Assembly (NCBI RefSeq): GCF_033568475.1
Contig: NW_027331831.1
Location: 8,308,001-8,372,000, forward strand
Reading direction: 5' to 3'
DNA: 64,000 nucleotides
DNA from: Henckelia pumila
Lineage: Eukaryota > Streptophyta > Magnoliopsida > Lamiales > Gesneriaceae
Shown here: piece after piece, positions 21,701 through 33,530 of the stretch
How the letters are laid out: every line of letters starts with the position of its first letter
How positions within the stretch are numbered: the first letter of the stretch is position 1
The notes under the pieces: model-generated
The model's database searches: none
What the model saw: the letters and a program-made list of their open reading frames with translations, nothing else
What the model was told of the DNA's origin: nothing
Program-made: the position numbers and the translations under genes

Positions 21701-24638
21701 CTTTGTATAGAATAAGGCAGCCGTTTTCTTCAGAGCCGGAACTAGCAGAGTCTGGTATTCAATCACAACACCATAGCCTTCCTAATATCCTAGCTACTGG
21801 ATTTGTTGGTAATTATAGTAGTTTTTACTTAACAGCTGTTTCGTTTCCAATTATCAGAAAAAGCTGTTAATATGTGTTCGAATGATTATTTCAGGATCTA
21901 TGTCTCTTGGAGGAAGCACATCCAGTATGGATAATGGTCCATACTCAGGAACTGGAGGTCCTCCTAGTCCGCTCCTGGATAATGTGTTTCAATCAGGAGA
22001 TCCATCTAGCGTATCTTACAGCTTGCCCTCTCTAATAAAGTTTGGATCAGGAAATCATTCGCTTACTAGTGAATCTGGCCACTTGAGGAACCACCTGAAA
22101 TTTGAACTTCAGGGAGTGACAAACACCCATCCTCATTCACTTCCAGAGTACAAGGGTTGTTTAACAAATGGGCTTTCCCCTCTCTTTGGTTCACCAAGTA
22201 ACATGGCTGCAAATATTAGTGCTCGCCCACCAGAAATTCTTGACAACCAGCAGTTTTGTAGAGTTGGTAACGATGGCAAGTCGTATGAGTTAAATGACAG
22301 TAAGTCTTCACAAGTTCCTCTGCTTTCTTTTGTATCTTTGCTAGACTTCCCGAGTTGCTGCTTAATTTGTGGGCACAAACCAAATTTGTAGGTTAATTGC
22401 ATTTAGAAAATAAGTTGTCAAAGGCAGGAGTATAAACTGAGAAAGATTTTATGTCCCTTGATATGTTTGATGAAAAAAGAGATGGCATCCTTCCATTTAC
22501 AATATTTCCTCCGTTTACTGTTTTTTTCCAACTGTGAGACTGTAATGAATGATATGAGCTTCATTTCAGGTTTTGGTTCCTCTGGAAATGGCAGCGGTGC
22601 TCCACCTGGCCATCACTACATGTGGAGTCATTCTTATCACCGACAACCTCAATCCAGTGCATGGCCTAATTCAACATCATTTGTCAATGGGATTGGTGCT
22701 TCTCTTCCTCAACATTTGCATGCAGTTCCTAGGGCACCTTCTCATATGCTGAATGCTCTTGTACCTCTTAACAATCAACATGTAGGGTCGGCACCATCTA
22801 TGAATATCTGGGACAGACGACATGCTTATGCTGGAGAGTCACCTGATACAACCGTACTTCACCCAGGTTCCCTTGGGAACATGAGAATGTCTGGTAATTC
22901 ACCACATCCGCTGGAATTCGTCCCTCATAACATCTTTTCTCGTGCTGGTGGAAATTGTATAGACCTGCCAATTCCTTCCAAAAATAATGGATTGCATCCT
23001 CAACATCAGAGAGGCATGATTTTTCCTGCAAGGGGCCAAATTATTCCTCTGATTAGTTCATTTGATTCTCCCAACGAACGTGTGAGAAACCACCGAAATG
23101 AAGGCAACTCTAGTCAAGCTGACAACAAGAAACAGTTTGAGCTCGATGTGGACCGAATTTTAAGAGGAGAAGATAAGAGGACAACCCTTATGATAAAGAA
23201 CATTCCTAACAAGTAGGGCCCCTTTGCTTTTTTATATTGTTTATTCATTTCCCCTAGCTGATAACATTTCCCTTGGTTTCACAATCCCTTGATGATTAGC
23301 ATTTTTCCACAAGTCCAACGGGTTGTCACACGGATATAGATGTTATAGTATGAGCTGCATACCAGTGACTAAATGAATAATTTTTAAGGTTTTATCTTTC
23401 CATGTACCGTAGGATGGTGTTGGACTGTCCAGATAACTCTTTGGTTTGAGCAAGCTCATCTTACTGTTAAAGTACTTGATAACTGTTATCTGCTGACGCG
23501 TGTTTATCTGAGACTGATGTTTATTTCATATCCTGGATTTCTGTATTTGAAACATACACCACCGACATTGTTTTTTAATTGCATCGAATTAAATGCTTTT
23601 CCAAGCCATGTGAAATATACTTTCTTTTTCTTTTCTTGTTTTTTTCAAAACCTGTGCTTCCCTTTATATCCATGATGGTTGTGACTTCAGGTACACTTCA
23701 AAAATGCTTTTGGCTGCAATTGATGAACGTCATAGAGGGACTTATGATTTCATTTACTTGCCTATTGATTTTAAGGTACTCAAAAGAATTTATCTCTATT
23801 TGTTGTTAATTTGTCAAGGGCTTTCTAGGATGCTTATTACTTTGGCAAAAAGTTGTTTCTTATTATTTCATGTTGGGTTTTGGATGCAGAACAAATGCAA
23901 TGTAGGGTATGCTTTTATAAATATGACCGATCCTTCCCTCATCATCCCTTTTTATCAGGTATATTACAGATTCTTCAGACACTTGTTTGTGTGTGGGATT
24001 GGTCCAAATGTATTTTCTTTCTTGACTTTGCAGACATTCAATGGAAAGAAATGGGAAAAGTTTAACAGTGAAAAAGTAGCATCCTTGGCATATGCTCGAA
24101 TCCAGGGAAAGGCTGCCCTAATTGCGCATTTCCAGAATTCTAGCTTGATGAATGAAGACAAGAGGTGTCGTCCCATACTCTTCCATACCGAAGGTCCCAA
24201 TGCTGGTGATCAGGTATGAGAACAAGGTGCCTTGCACACTATGGATGAATTTTGAAATTTTATGCCTGTCTCTTTTTTTCCCTTAGATAAATTAACTTAT
24301 CTTATCCATTCCATACTCAAGAAAATCCATGTGGTAGGACTTGGAGTGACCTTTTAGTTGTTGCATTGATTCGCTTTAAATTGATATTGGACTTCAGAAC
24401 TCTTAGATGTGGATTTAAGTTTAACCTTGATGTAACCTTCAAGAAAAATCAAGAGTCTTATTTTTGTCTACTTCTGCTGCAGGTTCCCTTCCCTATGGGT
24501 GCTAATATTCGACCAAGACCCAGCCAAATGCGAGCCACCATCTCTGGGGAAAACAATCAAGAAATCCTATCTGGTTCTGTGATTGGGGAGGATGTCTATG
24601 GGGATGTATCAACTGCTTCAGGCAAAGAATCAGATTAA
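18765..24638 (+). CDS. MEI2-like RNA-binding protein (AML family)
   Basis: MEI2-like proteins bind RNA and act in meiosis and in meristem or vegetative development. The CDS is exons 18765-18830, 19011-19056, 19842-20177, 20339-20766, 20874-21032, 21153-21269, 21349-21497, 21711-21808, 21895-22299, 22570-23212, 23691-23775, 23890-23958, 24034-24213 and 24483-24638. All junctions are GT-AG and phases agree, giving 978 aa. Three RRMs are visible: RRM1 about 271-345 (RTLFVRNINSNV), RRM2 about 356-430 (GTLVIFIHDSSV) and the Mei2-specific C-terminal RRM3 about 805-925 (TTLMIKNIPNKYTSKML, then GYAFINMTDP). The TIGNLLPDDDDLLSG segment near residue 190 is a further family landmark. The length fits the longer AML1/AML4-type members better than AML2/3/5, but the clade is inferred. 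An additional leader exon (about 17590-17809) and an 886-bp leader intron precede the start. The chosen ATG is the first in frame after the leader splice. A donor inside AAGT (20177) is needed to keep the frame at exon 3. Confidence 0.92.
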
Positions 24639-26952
24639 GCTGCTGCTTTTCTGTTTTGACTGCTAATCGTGGTAGAATCAAATGTTTTGCAGTAGTTTTC
24701 CTAACTGAATTTTGTTTGTACATTATGTTATGATAAGAGTAGCAACAGACGGCATTAGCTAAAATTAACCTGGGGAAGCTAAATCTCCTACTATTGAGAA
24801 ACTCTAGAGGTTGAGGGATTGCCTGTCTGAAGAATTGCACCTTTCATCTGTGTCATGAGCCCAACACAACAGTGGCAGGCACAATGAGGAGCAACATATG
24901 GAGCTTCAAAATTTTGTACTGTTTCGATGAGTTTGTGATTCTGTATGTGTGCATAGAGTTTCTGAACTACAACAAATTATGCTGTTTGGAGGCGCTTCTG
25001 CTGCCGTATCTTCTTTTATCGGGCCATTTTTGTTTCTTTATTGTGCCCTGTTTTGTCGTCCTTTATTTTCTGTGTCTATTTTTGTTTTTTGGAGCAGTTT
25101 GCTTAAAAAGTCAGTGTTATTGAATTTTTGTTGTAATGATTCAGAAATGGATAGAACCAGTTGCTAGAAAACTTTTCGTTCTTCTTTTCTTGCTATTCTT
25201 TCTTGTTGAATGAAATGAAAGAGATCAAGTAGACTAATAGAATTTGAACGACCTCTTGTAAATCTGCAATTGAAACAAAGAGAAGAAGGGTTGTATGTTG
25301 TTTATCAACTAGAGTGAATATACAACGGAGCTTAACAGATTCAACATGGACAAGTTTTATGTTGTACCAACGCCGATGAGATCTAATTTGATCAATATTA
25401 AATAAAGGTGAATCATGTAAAGTATTTAGAGATGACACAATATCAGGGTTTAAAGTTTATCGATAGAAGTTAAAAGTTTGCAACCCGAAGAAGTGAAGTA
25501 TGAGTAATGAGTTGGTTGATAGTAGTTATCATAATTTAATATAAATAGTATTGTAACTTAAACTAGAATTCTCTCATTTTTTGCCCCATTCTCTCTCTCA
25601 TCGATCTATTTTCTCAAGAAACTGGCGATCTCGAATTCGCTCTTGTATTGGTCTCAACCGACGAAAGCCCCACTCACCCCAACCAAATTCCTCACACCAA
25701 AGGTGTTGAATTTGTTCTTTCTGATCCTTTTGTCCCTTCTTTCATTTCCATGCGGAATACCAAGAACATCAAATAAATTCTACACATAGATCATATATAC
25801 TAGTCACTAATGCACACGCAGTTGTGTGTGGAATGAAATGGATGACGTAAAACAGTATTTTTACAATCAATTTTGGTGTATTGGGAAAAAAATCAAAGAA
25901 AATCTCCATTTTACATGTTAAACGAATTAGGTTTTCTGTGAAATAGAATGGTGTAGTAGGGTGGGAAAAATTTTAAAAAAAAAAATTTTTTTAAAAAGGT
26001 AGTTTATGGTCATACCAAGCATACCAAGGGCTCATTCTTAATAGAATAGAAAAGATACATATCAAAGCATTTATCCAAATCAAGTGAATGTCATCTCTTC
26101 TAAATTTGTAGAAGCTACGATTTCTTGCGTCTTCGCCGAACAAACTCACCCATGCATGCCATATATTACGAGAAGGCAAGGGGTTTGTTTACTCACGTCG
26201 AATAGAAATTCTCCGGGTCCAGGCTGGTCCTCCTGAACTTGGGTCGGATCTGCTCGGACCCACCTTTAGAACTTGGGCTGGACTTGGCCGTTTCTCATGA
26301 AATTGGGCCGGATATAGATTGGCCCATTAAATTAACTTATAACCCATCGTGAAACTAGGCCCCTTTTCCATGGTTCGGTTCCAAGTCTAGGTTGGGACCA
26401 TGTTTACTTACATTAACTCAACATTCTTTATACAGACAGCCTTGTAAGTTCTAATGTTAGGCAGTCCTCAAGTGAGACAAATGCTGGGTTGGGCTGCCCG
26501 ACAATTATAGTATTTTGGGCCGCTGATCCATCAACCCGCACGAGTCCATTTGATATGTTGAGGACATCGGGTAATGGAGACTCTAGTGATTGGAATCCGT
26601 GTTGGCCTTGTGAGTCGTGACTCATCTATTTCAAGCCAAACAAAATAAAGGGTTGCCATTTTCAACCAACATATATATCGTAAAAAAATACAATAATAAA
26701 TTGGCAAAATAAGTACATAACTGACATAAAAAGCATAGAGATGGAGTTTAAAAATACATATACAAATATGCAATGAAAGCAGCAACAGCAAGAATTCACA
26801 CACAGCAAATGAATGTATAATGTCGATAAGATCATAGTAAAAAGACCGAGTGCCACAAAAACCAAGAAACAATATTCAGGTGGCTGCATAATCTTCAAAA
26901 CATCCCAAAAGTGCAAAAGAAAACTTGGGGTGGGGATTGTATTTTAGTAGAA
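24639..26952. other. Convergent 3' region between MEI2-like and VIM genes
   Basis: T-rich sequence to about 25150 is probably the 3' UTR of the MEI2-like gene. No other gene is recognised. The stretch holds a Helitron-like 3' end at 25800 and a pyrimidine-rich 'tctctctcatc' segment near 25590. The frames at 26428-26916 have no domain. Confidence 0.4.
25800..25840 (-). mobile_element. Helitron-like 3' terminus, minus orientation
   Basis: On the minus strand the sequence ends CTAG followed by T, with a stem-loop just upstream (CACAC-AACTGC-GTGTG). This matches the 3' structure of the Helitron at 15498. A TC-type 5' end was not found within 1 kb, so the element is truncated or too decayed to delimit. 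Confidence 0.4.
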
Positions 26953-29900
26953 CTAATGAGCAGCTGAATCATCAACCACCACTTTCTCATCATTTTCAGC
27001 AGGAATGTTGCCTTCGGTTGCTTTATCTCTGTTGCTTTCATCATCACTTTCGCTATCCACAACTTCCTCAGCATCTTTAGCCTCTAATGCTTCTTCCTCC
27101 TTCTGCAGCGATTCAATGACATTCATCAACTCCCTGTTCACCTGCATAACAGAAAACATACATGTTATCTCATCGTCTGGAAAAAAAAGACCCTGAATTC
27201 TACAGCAAAAGTTCCGTAACACATCATTAATTGTTGTAATAGCATTCATTACCTGTGGATTCTGAAGGAAGTCAGATAAATCATTTGTGCAAGATGGGCA
27301 TTTCATAACGTTCTTCTGTGCTCTTAATGTCCTCCTCCCCTCGCATGTCCTCTGTTTTACAAAGGATTGACCAGCAAATGCACCCTCTAGGCATGCCTTA
27401 CAGAAATTATGAGCACATGGTGTAGTGAGCGGTAGAACCATCACTTTTCGACAGATGAGGCACATGAATTCTGCAGACATATTTATGTTCAAGGCTTGTG
27501 AATGCTGATTTTACCATGTGGAAATCATAATAAATGAGACCTCGGTCTAATTTCCAGGAGACCGGCAATTGCAAGATAGTTGAATTGAGTAGCATACCTT
27601 TCAAAAGTTTTTCTTTTACATACCCATTTCGGCTTGGAAGTTTTCTTTTCTTTGAAATCTTACCAACATCACCATCACCTGGGGTTCTTCGACTTTCTGG
27701 TGGAGGTTTTTTCCACGTCCATTGGCCCTTTTCCTCCTATATTACAGAAAAGTAGATAGCTGGATTGTTTTTCTTCTCAAACAAAGAGAGAGCACATGAA
27801 AATAATTGAAGTTTTCTGCAGTCGAATTCATTCCAGCCACTATTGCAAAAAACAATTCAAACATGCCACACAATCTAAGAGTAATTTGTTGAAATTAACA
27901 AAGAAGTCATCCCATATCTCACATCATAATCCCAGGCAGGACTCCCTTTCCTTTCAGTAGTATCAGTAGCATGCTTCAACTCTGGGACATTAGGTGGTGG
28001 CCTTGGACGGTCTCCTTGATTGTCACTGCATCAAAATCCATAAAAATTAACGATACAAGCCAAGAAAATAGATAAATTAGGTGAGACAGAAACAACCAAC
28101 CTTGTCCATGGCGCGGGTTCATTATCACAGCGAACAAATAGATATCGACAAACCTTAAATCCCTGCGAACAAAATCGACAAGAAAGTGTTAAGCTTACAT
28201 AAAGAAACATATTATGGCAAAGATATAGTCTTAGCAAATTTCCCACTTGAATTCCAGCTTTGCGCCAACACTTTTCAATCCTGTAAATCCCATCATAACG
28301 CACACCTGCTTGCGGGGCATAAGAAGAGCGTTTCTCCTTATGAGACCTGCTTGTCAGGGAAACAAAGCGGAGATGTGAAATAGGGAATTGAGAGCATAAA
28401 ACAGTAGATAAACTTTATGATACAGATGATGCCCTCCACAGTTCATATCAACGGCCACTTTGCCAAAAACTAACCAGGAACATTAACTACACATTTGACT
28501 GCAGGAATAATGCTCAGAAACCCACTTGTCTCTGAATAAGATGAAAAGCTTACCTTTAATTTTCATCAAAGAAATGGAAGGATTAAGCAACAAACTAATG
28601 ACTAAAGCCATTTCGTTTGCAAAGGGAAGTTATACTTACATTTCTCGAATTGAGCTAAGTTAAATTACAAAGTACTGAGCAGAAAAAATGGAAAGAGACC
28701 AACCGATCTTGCATCTCTATTCAACTAAATAAGCTTAAATTCCAAAAAAATCTCACAAAATCAAACAAAATGCACAGGGCAAATAAATATATAAAATTTA
28801 CCTTACTACTCGAACAGGATATCCCTCACGACAACTGACTCGCAAGGCTTCATTTTGCTTTGTAAACTTTTGGTCAAATGACTGATTTTTGGCTGTCCTT
28901 TTATTCCCACTGAGGTCACGCCCACCACTGATTACTCGAATAACACACCAAAAAGAAGAAAATAAGATGCTAATAAGAAAAACGTAGAGGATGTTTATAT
29001 AGACATTCTATGGACAACAAAAATTATCAACCAACAACCTAAACCTCGGTTTCTTTACAAGAAAGCTAACAAATTAGGTCGTCAAAGGAAATGTAATCTC
29101 GGTTTCTTTACAAGAAAGCTAACAAATTAGGTCATCAAAGGAAATGTAGTAGCTCAGATTAACGCGGGCCATGATTAAGTTCCAACCAAAAATTTATTGT
29201 GACCAAACTAGTAGATGTAAGAAATCTTAGGGATTACTTAAAAAGTTAGTTCGCAAAATATGGAATAGTGTGAAGGCTTCAAATAGCCTCAGTTTTTTAC
29301 CTTGGATTCGTGGAGGAAACAAAATCCATAAAAAGAACAGAGTTAAGCAAACATATCAAAATATTCAAGACCAAAAAAAATAATATAAAATAATAGACAC
29401 AACTGACTTTGGATGGGAAAATGTACTGTTAAACATAGTGCCGTATCAAATCTACCAAAGACGGAAAGTAATAAATGACATGGATTACAAGAAGAAAATC
29501 AGAGAACCCTGGTAAGAATGAGCAGCCAGAGTGTTCACAAAAATTAATTCCTGCACCAAGGCTTACTCAAAAAACTAACAGTGTAGATGAAGATCAATTC
29601 AAATTCAAACATAGCCATAGCAGCCTCGTCATCTTGTTTCTACTCAAAAGATTTTTAAAAAAAAATCAGTCTTGATCAAATTCACTTTGACATCAAGCAA
29701 ATAAAACCTAAAACAGAAACAATATTTAAATGTTAAATGCATAGAATGAGAATTGAATACACCTTCCTGTGTAGAGGAACCAATCGCCACAGTCCTCATC
29801 ATCTTCATAACCCCCAGATAATGCAACAGATTGAGCCCCATGATCTGACTGGCCTGAAATACCTGCAACATGGGGGAAATGAGCCCCCCATTGCCTGCAT

Positions 29901-32201
29901 TCCATCCTGTCTTCCCAAGTCTCTCCAACCATAACACCCAAATTTCTTCCCGGGTCATTCTCCGCTGTAATTGGACCAAAAAAATCCAGAGGAATTGTGA
30001 CAAAAATCTTCCCACTGCAAGCATTAGCCTTTCCAGATTTTTGTGCCCGCTCGGTGGTAAATGCTTTGTCAGGACGATCTTGGTTGTGAATAAAATGGTG
30101 GACCTTCAGCGTGCCAACAGAAAAACCAGACTGGGAAAGTTTAGCCATTCGAATGGCCATAACCATCACAGAGTTTATTCGAGGTTCCATTGCCATCTTG
30201 GGTGGAATTGCCTTGCGACAGATAGCACAAGTTTTCTTCTGCTGCTGCCCTACCCATTTTTGGAAGCATTTCAAGCAGAAGTTGTGGCCGCATGGGGTCT
30301 GAAACAAGAGTAAATGTAAATTAACAACCACTGCCACATAGTAAGAGATAAATTTCAATCAATGCACTTGGTTACAGTTCATTGAGTTTATCATAAATAT
30401 TCACACAATCGTCAATGAGCAACACGTGTAACACATAAGAAAACGAGGAAAAAAAACAACAGTTTCATAGCGTAGGCTAACACAATAAGCATGCCACGAT
30501 ATATCAACCATGTACCGTTACAGGTGTTTTGTCGTTTTTTATTTTTGTTAACAACCAAGAGAAATCATCTTTGAAAAAATTTGAAGGCATACAATTGCAA
30601 TAACTAACCAAATTACCTATCTAGGCAATCTAACTATAAAAGGGTAAATCGATATTGTATAAAATTATGGTGACAGCTTACTTTTTGAGGTAATATCAGC
30701 TAATAAACAGCAAATATAAATTTAAATATTCTATACCGATATATCGCATGACGTCGATCTATACGTATATGGAAAAGCATTTGGCACCAAACATGTAATT
30801 TAAAAGCAACATTATGTCATGAGAATCATGCGGTGGCAAGTGATCTCCAATATGTTTGCGTTAACGGTACTCTTTTTAATTCGTTAATTGATTTAGTATG
30901 TCCTCATATGAAATATTTCTTTCTTATTACATGCCACGATAGTGTTTTGGTCCACGTCAACCACAACGGACACCCCGCCAAATTTCCCCTCAGATCCACT
31001 CTCCACTAAATTCTCAAACCTTCACAGACATATTTCTTTCATGTTGTGTTTCTTTTTCATTCGTTAATTGATTGATTATGAATATTTCTTCCTTTCCTTC
31101 TATGTTTCCTTTTATTTCATCATTTTTTTACCAAGATCTGTGTTCTGCCATGCTACTACACCGGTCCATGTCAACTATAACAGACATCCCCGCCATTTTC
31201 CCCCCCTCAGATACACTCCACTACATTCTCAAACCTTCATAAACATGAAAGTTAGAAGAGAAGCATTTGTTCACATTACATCTGTGATCTGACATAATGG
31301 CATTCTATTGAACCATGATAGCAAGTCAAAATACACATCCGAATCAGATGGCAGTCGAGCATCTTGATTTGGCGAACATAACCCAATATTTTTTAATTTA
31401 GTATTTGATGCATTGTGATTAAATAACTTAAAACTATGTTAATTAACACTTGGAACACACAAAGAAACTAAATCTCAAGTATCCCGGAAAGCAGATGAAC
31501 CCCAAAATCCAAATCCTTAAAATGATACAAGAAGGCATTTTGCTTGGCACCAAATATCGTCAGGGTTTTACTTGAGTCGCACTGATTTACAAGAGGAAAC
31601 AAAGACCCATATCAGAAAACGGCGGAATGTCAAATACCCAAAAATAAAAAAAAAAACACACACACACACACACGCACACCATTAAAATTCCAAGGATAAA
31701 CAGGTGCATTGAGATTTAAAGAAAAAAGCGAAAAAAAAAGACATCGGGTAAGAGTCAACATACGGAGACGGGCCTCTCGAGAAGCTGCATGCAAATGGAG
31801 CAATTGAACTTATCCCCCAAAATCTCCAAAACGCCCCCGCCCTCGTTCGTCCTCTGCTTCTGCTCATCGGTACCTCCGCCTCCGGCCCCGCCCAACAGTT
31901 GTTGGCGCCGCTTTGCCTTCTCCTGGTCGGTCAGCGAAGCGTCGGACTCGATGGCCCGAATCTTTTCCACAAGCCCTCCCGCGTCAGCAGCGGGTTTGGC
32001 CGCGGGCTGAGAGACGCCGGAGCAATCGGGGCAGTCCCACTGAGCGACATCGACCAGAGCTTTCGGCGGCGCCGTGAGACACGTGGCGTGCCAGGGGGTG
32101 ACGCACGTCTTGCAAGTGATGGTGTCGCTTTCCAGAGCCTTTTGCTTGCAGACCATGCACATTCCGTCGGCGTCGCAGGGGAGGTCGCTGGGTTCCGCCA
32201 T
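26953..32201 (-). CDS. VIM/ORTHRUS-type E3 ubiquitin ligase
   Basis: VIM/ORTHRUS proteins (plant counterparts of UHRF1) bind hemimethylated CpG DNA in the nucleus and maintain CG methylation with MET1; the RINGs give ubiquitin-ligase activity. Exons in coding order are 32201-31764, 30298-29763, 28927-28802, 28346-28247, 28162-28101, 28025-27923, 27736-27598, 27470-27253 and 27141-26953. All are GT-AG and in phase, giving 636 aa, close to Arabidopsis VIM1. Domain order: PHD finger, residues 15-60 (C15, C18, C30, C33, H38, C41, C57, C60); RING1, 134-173 (C134, C137, then CGHNFC, C170, C173); SRA/YDG domain, about 254-405 ([24 protein letters not shown]); RING2, 505-562 (CLIC … CAHNFC … CPSC). 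An acidic tail follows. All zinc ligands appear present. It is divergent from the Rieske gene. The exact family member cannot be assigned. Confidence 0.95.
29045..29150. repeat. 53-bp tandem duplication in a VIM intron
   Basis: Two direct copies of a 53-bp unit ('ctcggtttctttacaagaaa' onward) differ at about two positions. They lie between exons 2 and 3 of the VIM gene and do not touch a splice site. Confidence 0.8.
30871..31240. repeat. ~180-bp tandem duplication in VIM intron 1
   Basis: Two diverged copies share 'attcgttaattgatt', 'ggtccaygtcaac', 'cggacaccccgcc/cagacatccccgcc', 'cccctcagat' and 'ttctcaaaccttca' in the same order. The offset is about 180 bp. A (CA)n run lies downstream at 31656-31680. 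Confidence 0.65.
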
Positions 32202-32307
32202 TGAATTGCAGAGAAAAATGGGAAGAAATCAAAAGTATGGTTTCGGATGAATAACAATAATAATTAGTATGAATGAAGTAAAGAGAAGTGGAGTAGTTGG
32301 GGGCCGT

Positions 32308-32318
32308 AATTTATAAAG
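32308..32318 (-). promoter_or_regulatory. TATA box of the VIM gene
   Basis: On the minus strand CTTTATAAATT lies about 110 bases upstream of the start codon at 32201. That places a transcript start near 32280 and a leader of about 80 bases. This is inferred from position only. Confidence 0.45.
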
Positions 32319-32565
32319 GGCGAATAATATAATAATAATTAATAAACCAACAATATAGTTTTGAAATTTTTGAAATCGTTTGGGAAACAGAGAAAAGCGT
32401 TTGAAAATTTTCATTTTCGGCCACCTTCCCTCTTACTCTTTTTTTACTAAAAACAAGGCTTTCAAAGCCCACACACCACACTGGATCATATTCATATGTA
32501 TACATTTGTAAATCTACTCAAATACCTTGAATGCTATGCTTACTATATACATATAATATAATTTT

Positions 32566-32642
32566 GTTTTTTTTTTTTGTGACGTGGGACTCCGCAGCCG
32601 CTACCTTTCGATACGCTCTGGATAAATCCTCGGACTAACGCA
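32566..32642 (-). mobile_element. Short SINE copy with target duplication
   Basis: A 77-bp unit is flanked by a perfect 13-bp direct repeat, ATAATATAATTTT (32553-32565 and 32643-32655). On the minus strand it ends in a run of A (T run at 32567-32578 on the plus strand). It carries 'ggtagcggctgcggagtccc', resembling the 3' part of a known type of plant SINE. The A-box half seems missing, so it is probably 5'-truncated. Confidence 0.6.
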
Positions 32643-32664
32643 ATAATATAATTTTTTTTTATCA

Positions 32665-32865
32665 GATTGTCTCACGGTTTCATATCTATGAAATAGATCG
32701 ATCTGACTCATATTTATTATAAAAAATAATATTTTTTTATGAGTTTGATCAAATAAATATCCATTTTATAAAAATTATGTGTAATAAAATTAATGTTTTT
32801 TATAGGTCTCGTCAAATAAAATATCAATTTACAAAATTGACATTCGAACTAGTCTGATGTAAAAT
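32665..32865. mobile_element. Copy of the ~180-bp MITE family
   Basis: 'agattgtctcacggtttcat', 'gatctgactcatatttatta' and 'ataggtctcgtcaaataaaa' follow the family order. The ends are decayed. Confidence 0.45.
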
Positions 32866-33254
32866 TTTATATTTGTGGGTAATAGTTGAAAAGAATTACT
32901 TTTGTTTCTCGAGACATGATTCAACTATTTTTTCCTCAAACATTGTCCAATTTGCTAAACAACGAAATAAGGTTTGTCTTTAGATTTGTGATATTTAATT
33001 TAGGTTTAGATAGAGTAAATGTATATTAGAATTTGGAGATTGTATTTCTATACATGGTTAATTATAGATACATTTACATTTATATATATTTATACATGGT
33101 TAATTATAGATATATTTGCTTGAAAATAAATAAATAAATCTTGTGAAATTAAAAGTAAACAAATTAAGTAGAATAGATTTAAATCTCACGGCCAAATCCA
33201 GACAAAAATTAAATTGTTGTCATTTCAAAAAAAAAATTATATTTATATTAATTA

Positions 33255-33357
33255 TTAATTAAAAACAAAAATTGATGAGTTGCGACTCTACTGACTCGAA
33301 CACGCGACGACAAAAGTGAGGACTAAGCTTCCACCGGTTGGGCTATGGCGGTTCCAC
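33255..33357 (-). mobile_element. tRNA-derived SINE head
   Basis: On the minus strand an A box TAGCCCAACCGG is followed about 45 bases later by a B box-like GTGTTCGAGTC. The sequence then passes into an AT-rich tail. The flanks do not pair as a tRNA acceptor stem, so a SINE is more likely than a tRNA gene. It lies in the shared upstream region of VIM and Rieske. Confidence 0.55.
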
Positions 33358-33379
33358 AATCGATGCAGCCAAAGCATTA

Positions 33380-33400
33380 ATCTATATATATATATATATG
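33380..33400. repeat. TA microsatellite upstream of the Rieske gene
   Basis: A short (TA)n run about 130-150 bases before the Rieske start codon. It could include the TATA element of that promoter, but no single box stands out. Confidence 0.5.
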
Positions 33401-33530
33401 TGTATTATAATATTATATATTAATTAATCTGTTGAATTTCCTTATATTTCTCGTGCACACCACATTTTGCATATCATCGAAGTCGATCGAAATTAATCTG
33501 AGAAGAGAGGAGAATCTCCATCAATCTAAG

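Noticed and set aside
33255-33357. Possible tRNA gene on the minus strand
   Set aside because: A and B boxes are present, but no acceptor stem or cloverleaf can be paired, and the sequence runs into an AT-rich tail; it is better read as a SINE head.
33432-33530. Upstream in-frame methionine extending the Rieske protein
   Set aside because: The added residues are AT-rich and hydrophobic, with no mitochondrial presequence character; the MLRVAGRR start at 33531 fits the family.
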